This document shows positions 58,183-64,000 of a stretch of DNA of 64,000 bases, piece after piece. The DNA is from Nitrosomonas oligotropha (lineage in GTDB: Bacteria; Pseudomonadota; Gammaproteobacteria; Burkholderiales; Nitrosomonadaceae). The notes beneath the pieces were generated by a model. That model ran no database searches, was not told where the DNA came from, and saw nothing but the letters and a program-made list of their open reading frames with translations. Made by a program: the position numbers and the translations under genes. Location: NCBI RefSeq assembly GCF_009833085.1, contig NZ_QRBZ01000035.1, positions 1 to 64,000 of the forward strand, given 5' to 3'. Numbering within the stretch: the stretch's first letter is position 1; every line of letters starts with the position of its first letter.

Positions 58183-59358
58183 ATGGGGACGATAATCATG
58201 AACGCTCAACGCGCAAAACTTAAAAGGGTTGCGATCTTTCTCACAGGAATTCTCACTGCATCAATTTCTGCGATGGTGCATGCTGATTGGTCAATAAAAG
58301 GATTGGGTACCTTGGGTGGAGCATACAGTGAAGCTTTTGGCATCAACGATTCCGGGCAGGTCGTTGGCTGGGCTAACACTGCAAGTGGTTCCAGACATGC
58401 ATTTATTACAGGCCCTAGTGGTGCAGGCATGACTGATTTGGGCACCTTGGGTGGAAGCAGTAGCTGGGCTTTCGGCATCAACGATTCCGGACAAGTGGTG
58501 GGAAGTTCTTACCTAGGCAACATTTTCAATCAGCACGCTTTTATCACGGGGCCTAATGGTAATGGTATGACTGACTTGGGCACGTTGGGTGGAATATCCA
58601 GTGGGGCTAGTGGCATCAATGATTCCGGGCAAGTGGTGGGAGGTTCTTACACTGCAAGTTGGAATAGCCATGCATTTATCACGGGCCCTAATGGTTTAGG
58701 AATGACTGACTTAGGCACCTTGGGTGGAGGCAGTAGCTGGGCTTTGGGCATCAACAATTCCGGACAAGTGGTGGGAAGTTCTTACCTAGCTGGCAATTTC
58801 ACTCAGGACGCTTTTATCACGGGACCTAATGGCATAGGTATGACTGACTTGGGCACCCTGGGTGGACACAACAGTATGGGCGTCATCGACGGTGCCGCTT
58901 CTGGCATCAACGATTCCGGGCAAGTAGTCGGAGGTGCTTTCACTGCAAGTGGGAATTTCGATGCATTTATCACGGGTCCTAACGGAATAGGTATGACAGA
59001 CTTGGGTACCTTGGGCGGAGACTATAGTTATGCCTCTGGCATCAACGATTCCGGAGAAGTTGTGGGAGCAGCTGCAACTGCTGCTGGGGAAGATCATGCT
59101 TTTATCTTTAGTCACGGCGAAATGACTGATCTTTCGTCATTGGCTCCAGTCGTTGCAGCCGGGTGGACTGATATTTCTGCTTTGAGCATTAACAACAACG
59201 GACAGATCGTCGGGTTTGGTCATCACCATGGTAATCATGAAGCATTTTTACTGTCGTTTACTACCGCAGTACCGGAGCCAGAAACTTACCTGATGTTGTT
59301 GGCTGGGCTAGGTTTAATTGGGTATCTGGCGCGGCGTAGAAAGGAAATGGTCATTTAA
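58183..59358 (+). CDS. HAF-repeat protein with PEP-CTERM sorting signal
   Basis: 391 residues with a signal peptide (about 10-35) and seven HAF-type repeats with the core GINDSGQVVG ... HAFITGPNGxGMTDLGTLGG. The C-terminus VPEPETYLMLLAGLGLIGYLARRRK is a PEP-CTERM signal (PEP motif, membrane helix, Arg cluster), so exosortase processing is expected, though no exosortase gene is in the window. A start at ATG 58198 is equally likely. It probably acts at the cell surface or in matrix. Confidence 0.88.
   Translation: MGTIIMNAQRAKLKRVAIFLTGILTASISAMVHADWSIKGLGTLGGAYSEAFGINDSGQVVGWANTASGSRHAFITGPSGAGMTDLGTLGGSSSWAFGINDSGQVVGSSYLGNIFNQHAFITGPNGNGMTDLGTLGGISSGASGINDSGQVVGGSYTASWNSHAFITGPNGLGMTDLGTLGGGSSWALGINNSGQVVGSSYLAGNFTQDAFITGPNGIGMTDLGTLGGHNSMGVIDGAASGINDSGQVVGGAFTASGNFDAFITGPNGIGMTDLGTLGGDYSYASGINDSGEVVGAAATAAGEDHAFIFSHGEMTDLSSLAPVVAAGWTDISALSINNNGQIVGFGHHHGNHEAFLLSFTTAVPEPETYLMLLAGLGLIGYLARRRKEMVI
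58306..59250 (+). repeat. Coding tandem repeat of about 140 bp (HAF repeats)
   Basis: Six clear and one degenerate repeat unit encode GINDSGQVVG-type blocks with strongly similar DNA, allowing recombination between units. Confidence 0.8.
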
Positions 59359-59731
59359 TTCAGGCTTAATTTAATCTGGAATGGGAACATTGACGCTCAT
59401 TTTTTGAGTGCTTTCCGTTGTGCAATTGTCTGAAAGACAGCTCGGTGTGCGATTTACATCATTCTGTGTAGTGCGCTGACCACAACATTCCCGTCATGCT
59501 GCCTGCAATCCTGGATTCCTGCTTGCGCGGGAATGACGATGTGAATCGCGCAGCGATTATTTAAGGCAGATTGCAATGCCAAGATTTGTCTCATTCCTGC
59601 GGTTGTTTTTCGATCGATTATCTCAGTGTTTGACAACCTAGGCGGCTTTCAGTACATTCAACGCCCATGGAATAGGTGATTTATCTTTCCTCAGCCCTCT
59701 CTTCCAAACTAAGCATCATTGGTTCTTCAAT
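59359..59731. other. 373-bp intergenic region with a repeat copy
   Basis: Between the PEP-CTERM gene and a methyltransferase. It contains one copy (59486-59540) of a 55-bp dispersed element. A minus-strand ORF across it, containing IPAQAGIQ, is a known artefact of this repeat family. No promoter stands out. Confidence 0.5.
59486..59540. repeat. Dispersed 55-bp element, copy 1
   Basis: Begins CATTCCCGTCATGCTGCCTG and ends CGCGGGAATGACGAT. Copy 2 is at 60743-60797 in the same orientation. It belongs to the genomic GGGAATGACG palindromic repeat family. Confidence 0.75.
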
Positions 59732-60727
59732 ATGTCTGCACCGGATTACAAACGATACACCTGCAATCTTTGTGGTAAAGAGTCTGTGGTAGTGCCGGAT
59801 TTCCACCGCGAGGGAGGGGCGTGCCAGCATTGTGGATCGATTGTACGTTTTCGTGCGTTGATGTTTGCACTGTCACAGCATTTTTATGGCAAACCAGTTC
59901 CGCTTGCTAATTTTTCTCCTGACCGGAACCAAAAAGCGCTGGGGTTGAGTGATGCGCCTCATTATGCTGATAAGCTTAATAATCTATTTGACTACACAAA
60001 TTATTTTTACCATACAGAACCATACCTAGACATTTGCAATATAGAAAATATGGCGGTAGGTAGTTACGACTTACTGATTAGTTCTGATGTTTATGAGCAT
60101 GTTTCGCCGCCACGCCATGTCGCGTTTGTTAACAGTTGGCATTTGTTGAAACCGGACGGACTGATGTTGTTGACGGTCCCTTATACGATGTTGCCAAAAA
60201 CGGTTGAACATTTCCCGCAGTTGAATCAGTTTGGAATTGTCCGGGATCAGCAAGGTATGCTGTTGGTTAATCAACGCAAAGATCAGACTATAGAGGTGTA
60301 TGACCGATTAACCTGGCACGGGGGAGAAGGTTCAACACTTGAAATGCGAGTCTATGCAGAGGCGGATTTATTGCAAATTATTGCAGATGCTGGTTTCAAG
60401 AATATTAAAGTTTGGAGTGATGATTATCCGGAATTTGGCATTTTGCAGGCGCAGCAAGGTGGTAGTTTCGTAATCAGTGCTACTAAGGATGGTAGCCGTA
60501 TACCGATTGCCGTTACACAACATGATCCTTATATCGGTAATATTTATCCTGAAGATGCTGAGGTTGATCATTTTCTGGTTAACCGGCCGATTCGTATCAC
60601 AGATGAGCGAGCCAAAAAAGCCATTACGCAATGGAAAAATGAGAAGGCCGTCAAAACAGCTTCACCATTTTCCAGAATAAAGCGATATTTACATAAAAAG
60701 TTTACGAAGTACGCCCGGTCGGAGTGA
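59732..60727 (+). CDS. Zinc-ribbon class I SAM-dependent methyltransferase
   Basis: 331 residues. An N-terminal zinc ribbon CNLCGKES ... CQHCGS (about 11-37) precedes a methyltransferase core. A glycine-rich motif I is atypical: ALGLSDAPHYADKLNNLFDYTN. Motifs LLISSDVYEHVSPP and LKPDGLMLLTVPY are clear. Such zinc-ribbon proteins often modify surface sugars or small molecules; the substrate is unknown. Composition is AT-richer than the genes around. Two copies of a 55-bp repeat flank it. Confidence 0.75.
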   Translation: MSAPDYKRYTCNLCGKESVVVPDFHREGGACQHCGSIVRFRALMFALSQHFYGKPVPLANFSPDRNQKALGLSDAPHYADKLNNLFDYTNYFYHTEPYLDICNIENMAVGSYDLLISSDVYEHVSPPRHVAFVNSWHLLKPDGLMLLTVPYTMLPKTVEHFPQLNQFGIVRDQQGMLLVNQRKDQTIEVYDRLTWHGGEGSTLEMRVYAEADLLQIIADAGFKNIKVWSDDYPEFGILQAQQGGSFVISATKDGSRIPIAVTQHDPYIGNIYPEDAEVDHFLVNRPIRITDERAKKAITQWKNEKAVKTASPFSRIKRYLHKKFTKYARSE

Positions 60728-60742
60728 CGTAAGGAGCTCCGA

Positions 60743-60797
60743 CATTCCTGTTATGCCGCTTGCAATCCTGGACTCCTGACTGCGCGGGAATGACGAT
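60743..60797. repeat. Dispersed 55-bp element, copy 2
   Basis: Same element as 59486-59540 with about eight differences, just after the methyltransferase stop. Confidence 0.75.
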
Positions 60798-60999
60798 GCG
60801 CAACGTCTTGAGAATCAAACCTTACCATTGGCCTAACGCTTCTAAAAAATCTCGAACCGCAACCTCAAGACACTACCAACTTGCACCCCAGCGCCTCAAC
60901 AATCCTGGCACTGTAGATTTCAGGTGCTTTTCCAGATACACCGGATACCATGATGACTTATGATTCCGGGAATTTAACTTACACTAAGCACAAAAAATA

Positions 61000-61878
61000 A
61001 TGCACCTGCAGCATATTGCACTGGCTATCGCGGTGGCGGTGATTTGGGGGTTCAATTTCGTCATGATCAAGGCAGGGCTTGATGAGCTGCCGCCGATTCT
61101 GCTGTGCGCGTTGCGGTTCTTTTTTGCGGCGTTTCCGGCGGTCTTTTTCATCCGGCGGCCTAACATTGCTTTCCGGCAAGTGGCGGCTTTCGGGTTGGTC
61201 ATGTTCGCATTGCAATTCACTTTGCTATTTTTGGGCATGGCTGCGGGAGCAACAGCGGGCCTCGCTTCGTTGTTGCTGCAAATTCAGGTGTTTTTCACCA
61301 TCTTGCTGGCGGTCATGTTTTTGCATGAAAAGCCATCTGCTTGGCAGATTGCCGGGGCGATTATTGCATTTTCCGGTATCGGGCTGGTCGCCGCCAATCT
61401 GGGCGGCGACATTGCGGCGCTGGGTATGGGGCTGATCATTGCAGCAGCGGCTTCGTGGGGTGCTGGCAATCTGATTTCCAAACAGCTCGGTAAGATCGAT
61501 ATGCTGGCGCTGGTCGTATGGGGAAGTTTCGTTGCATGGCCGCCGCTTTTGCTGGTGTCATTCATCGTTGAACAAAACTTCTGGGATCTCGAAAGCTTAT
61601 CCGGGCTCACGTGGCGCTCTGCCGCCGCCATTGGCTACAATGCCTACCCGGTTACCCTGCTGGGCTTTGCGGCGTGGAACTGGTTAATGAGTCATTATCC
61701 GGCGGCGACAGTGGCGCCATTTTCGCTGCTTGTGCCGGTATTTGGGTTCGCCAGTTCCGCATGGGTGATGGACGAACCCATCCATCCGTGGAAAATCAGC
61801 GCTGCCGCTTTAATTATTGCGGGTCTTTGTATAAATTTACTGGCAACCCGCATCGCTGCACGCAATTACCGGAGTTAA
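61000..61878 (+). CDS. EamA/DMT-family exporter (O-acetylserine/cysteine type)
   Basis: Ten-helix drug/metabolite transporter, 292 residues, with two EamA domains of about 140 residues (VIWGFNFVMIKAGLDELPP and GAGNLISKQLGKIDMLALVV). Closest in pattern to E. coli EamA (YdeD), exporter of O-acetylserine and cysteine. Helix boundaries are plain from the hydrophobic blocks. It precedes the next methyltransferase by 9 bp. Confidence 0.85.
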   Translation: MHLQHIALAIAVAVIWGFNFVMIKAGLDELPPILLCALRFFFAAFPAVFFIRRPNIAFRQVAAFGLVMFALQFTLLFLGMAAGATAGLASLLLQIQVFFTILLAVMFLHEKPSAWQIAGAIIAFSGIGLVAANLGGDIAALGMGLIIAAAASWGAGNLISKQLGKIDMLALVVWGSFVAWPPLLLVSFIVEQNFWDLESLSGLTWRSAAAIGYNAYPVTLLGFAAWNWLMSHYPAATVAPFSLLVPVFGFASSAWVMDEPIHPWKISAAALIIAGLCINLLATRIAARNYRS

Positions 61879-61887
61879 TCTGATTTC

Positions 61888-62565
61888 ATGAACAAACGGT
61901 CCGATTTTATCCCGGCGTTTCATTTCCACTGGCTGACACGCTACTACGATCCCATGATGCGACGGCTGTTTCCCGAATCGGGAATCAAAGCGGCATTGAT
62001 TGCGCAAGCCAAAGTGCAGTCCGGGCAGATAGTTTTGGACATGGGGTGCGGTACCGGAACGTTGACGTTGCTGATCAAACAAACCGAACCAGGTGCGACA
62101 GTTTATGGCTTGGATAGGGATTTACAAGCTTTGAACATCGCGCGCGAAAAGATTGAGAAAGCGGAGCAAAACATCACCCTGCAACAAGGTTCGGCAACCT
62201 GTCTGCCTTATCCGGATGAAAGTTTTGATCGTGTATTCACCAGTTTAATGCTGCATCATCTGACGAGAGAAGATAAGCAGCAAGTGCTCCGGGAAGCGTT
62301 TCGCGTGCTCAAGCCCGGCGGCGAACTGCACGTGGCGGATTTCGGCGCGCCGCATGATACCGGCATGTGGGTGATCTCTTGGTTCGTGCGCTGGTTTGAA
62401 GAAATTCACGATCATATGCTTGGCCTGCTGCCGGTTTTTATGGCGGATGCGGGATTCCAGACAGTACAGGAAACCGCGTGCTATCGAACCGTGGCGGGCC
62501 CTATCTCTTTATACTTCACCAGAAAACCCGCAAGTAACGATGCAGCTAGTAAGAAAGATATGTAA
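61888..62565 (+). CDS. Class I SAM-dependent methyltransferase (UbiE-like)
   Basis: 225 residues. Motif I LDMGCGTGTLTLLIK (about 50-64), acidic loop YGLDRDLQALNIAR, then FTSLMLHHLTREDKQ and FRVLKPGGELHVADFG. The fold matches methyltransf_11/UbiE types, possibly small-molecule or lipid methylation. Starts 9 bp after the exporter, probably the same transcript. Confidence 0.8.
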   Translation: MNKRSDFIPAFHFHWLTRYYDPMMRRLFPESGIKAALIAQAKVQSGQIVLDMGCGTGTLTLLIKQTEPGATVYGLDRDLQALNIAREKIEKAEQNITLQQGSATCLPYPDESFDRVFTSLMLHHLTREDKQQVLREAFRVLKPGGELHVADFGAPHDTGMWVISWFVRWFEEIHDHMLGLLPVFMADAGFQTVQETACYRTVAGPISLYFTRKPASNDAASKKDM

Positions 62566-62745
62566 ATCGATTTGAATGGTTTGGAAGCTGTATAGGATGT
62601 GATGAGAGAGACCTGGAACGGTTAATTTCAAAGGTGATGCCAGCCATCGGATCGCGGAGAGGATGTTTTGAATCTTACCCGCAAATTTACCCATTTTTTG
62701 AAAAATACCCTTTTTTTTTCTGATATTGAATATGAATATCAGAAT

Positions 62746-63573
62746 TCATGCTGTGCCAATTTTCGATGCAGGTCGCATGTCATAGACACCAATAACACGA
62801 AAAACGCGTAGCTTGTTTCGATCAATAACATTCAATATTTCTTCCTTATTAATTTCGGATATATTGTGATCAAGAAGCATTCTGACGTATTCAGGCAATT
62901 GCTGCTGCCCTTTCTGCTCGTTTTTATGTGGTTTTACTCCACTGAATAGCAAAGGAAGATAATGTGAAAATTTCGTAATTGATTGAATCGGTGAACAGCA
63001 AAACATGCAATGAAATGGTTTGCTTATTTCGAGAAGTTTGTTCTTTGATACTTGCTTCCCATATTTGCCATCAGCAAACTCTTTTACCTTATTAGCATTA
63101 GCTATGAAAACTGCAGTGTTGGATAGGTTGCCGCAGCATATGGTGCTGCGGCAACTTATTCTGCGAGTTTCGGTATCTGGTATACTGTAAAAGACGTAGA
63201 AGGGTACTTTTCTATTAGTCTGCGCATGGCTAAGTAGTTTCTCGAGTTGCCTTTGCGTTTTATCTGGATAATTCAGCTTAGCAAAGTAAGAGTCATGCTG
63301 CTTAATGAATTTCTTTGCTTGAAAGATCAACGGAAGATGAAAATTTTCTTCGATAAGCCAAAGCTCAAGTTCAAAATCTGCCCCGGTAGTCGCTTCCTGT
63401 TGGCGTGTGAATAGTGAGATATTGATATACTTGAATCTCTTATCCAACTCTCTCCATCTCCAAACCAGGTAATCGGTGATAGATTCTTCCTTCACATCAG
63501 GAACGTTTTCCATGAAGTTTTTAACATCTAACGAAATAGCTTTGGTAGCAGAGCAGAAATTGCAATTTTTCAT
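62746..63573 (-). CDS. DUF6615-like protein with PD-(D/E)xK nuclease features
   Basis: 275 residues. ESITDYLVWRWRELDKRF then EATTGADFELELWLIEE and LIFQAKKF gives a D ... E-x-E ... QAKK spacing as in PD-(D/E)xK nuclease folds and as in DUF6615 proteins. Two or three CxxC-like cysteine pairs occur (NCNFCSAT, CCGNLS, HCMFCCS). AT-rich composition. Divergent from a DUF2971 gene, 59 bp between starts. A restriction-like or defence role is possible, not shown. Confidence 0.5.
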   Translation of the reverse strand: MKNCNFCSATKAISLDVKNFMENVPDVKEESITDYLVWRWRELDKRFKYINISLFTRQQEATTGADFELELWLIEENFHLPLIFQAKKFIKQHDSYFAKLNYPDKTQRQLEKLLSHAQTNRKVPFYVFYSIPDTETRRISCRSTICCGNLSNTAVFIANANKVKEFADGKYGKQVSKNKLLEISKPFHCMFCCSPIQSITKFSHYLPLLFSGVKPHKNEQKGQQQLPEYVRMLLDHNISEINKEEILNVIDRNKLRVFRVIGVYDMRPASKIGTA

Positions 63574-63632
63574 AAAATATCCAGGATCATTGAGATAGTA
63601 TTAATTAGTTCTACTCTCTACAATAATAACTA

Positions 63633-64000
63633 ATGCTTTACAAATACTTAAGCGAAGATAGATGTGATGTATTAGAAAATCTGAAGATCAGGTTTTCTCA
63701 ACCAGCAGTGCTTAATGATCCATTTGAAGCATATCCAGTCTTTCACACGAATGAACTTACTATTTCAGAAACTTCCGAAGAATTTATGGCTGAAGTAAAT
63801 CAGAAAGTTGGTGTTCTCTCACTATCCAGAAATTATAAGAATTTACTTATGTGGTCACATTATGCAAGTAATCATAGAGGTTATGTTTTAGGTTTTGATG
63901 AATCACATGATTTTTTCCAGTTGATAAATGAAGAAAATGAAATTATGAGCCCAAATAAAATTACATATTCTTCAATGCGCAATGGCATGAAACAGGAACT
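63633..64000 (+). CDS. DUF2971-family protein, 3' end beyond the window
   Basis: Partial ORF from ATG 63633, running off the end (122 codons seen). It starts MLYKYLSEDRCDVLENLKIR and includes FSQPAVLNDPFEA and LLMWSHYASNHRGYVLGF, the two signature blocks of DUF2971. These proteins occur often in defence islands and toxin contexts but have no established activity. AT-rich. Forms a divergent pair with the DUF6615-like gene. Confidence 0.7.
   Translation, partial: MLYKYLSEDRCDVLENLKIRFSQPAVLNDPFEAYPVFHTNELTISETSEEFMAEVNQKVGVLSLSRNYKNLLMWSHYASNHRGYVLGFDESHDFFQLINEENEIMSPNKITYSSMRNGMKQE

Noticed and set aside
59454-59636. 60-codon minus-strand ORF with IPAQAGIQ
   Set aside because: Well-known spurious translation of the GGGAATGACG repeat family; overlaps repeat copy 1.

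Overview
The window looks like a chromosome segment of an ammonia-oxidising betaproteobacterium of the Nitrosomonas type. This is inferred from gene content, not from a marker gene: RegB/RegA redox regulators, a pyrophosphate-dependent phosphofructokinase beside a proton-pumping pyrophosphatase, a betaproteobacterial type IV pilus cluster, a PEP-CTERM protein and a copper/silver efflux operon. No rRNA, tRNA, CRISPR array or prophage was recognised.

Layout. 0-7.7 kb: housekeeping (glyA, nrdR, ribD, regBA, ispH, thiO) plus a small ORF resembling a free-standing DAHP-synthase regulatory domain. 7.8-14.3 kb: minor pilin operon (fimT/gspH-like, pilV, pilW, pilX, pilY1, pilE) for type IV pilus priming and adhesion. 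14.3-20 kb: phoU, rpiA, an NTF2-like gene, yaaA, a Do-family protease and an M20 amidohydrolase. 20-22.4 kb: a scarred accessory patch with an antitoxin lacking its toxin, a cupin gene frameshifted by a 7-bp tandem repeat, a REP-associated transposase between two REP palindromes, and a HEPN-like gene whose stop codon lies in one REP. 22.5-33.8 kb: mfd, a TatT-like TPR protein, a histidine phosphatase, a hicAB module with broken hicA next to a partial copy of the alaS 3' end, then alaS, an OB-fold-like periplasmic protein, recX, recA and adk. adk appears to start at an ATC codon. 33.9-37.5 kb: pyrophosphate-linked energy genes (pfp, hppA). 37.7-38.9 kb: a degenerate IS3-family (IS407-like) element.

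39-46.4 kb is the least ordinary part. It holds a 1094-residue protein joining a FecR domain, TPRs and a TonB-receptor-like barrel without a plug, two orphan proteins lacking signal peptides, and a CHASE2 adenylate/guanylate cyclase. This could be an undescribed envelope sensing or export system. 46.5-51 kb: a ZnuD-like receptor, a small membrane protein, a Zur/Fur regulator and a periplasmic TPR protein; zur and the receptor share an operator-like motif. 51.2-57.9 kb: a His-rich periplasmic protein, a short coupled leader ORF and cusCBA, with CusB carrying a CusF-like tail. 58.2-62.6 kb: a HAF-repeat PEP-CTERM protein, two methyltransferases and an EamA exporter. 62.7-64 kb: two divergent genes, a PD-(D/E)xK-like DUF6615-type protein and a DUF2971 protein cut by the window edge.

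Several frameshifts (hicA, the IS orfB) are single-base changes in or near homopolymers, so assembly error must be excluded before they are called real decay. All family assignments come from reading motifs; no database search was run.
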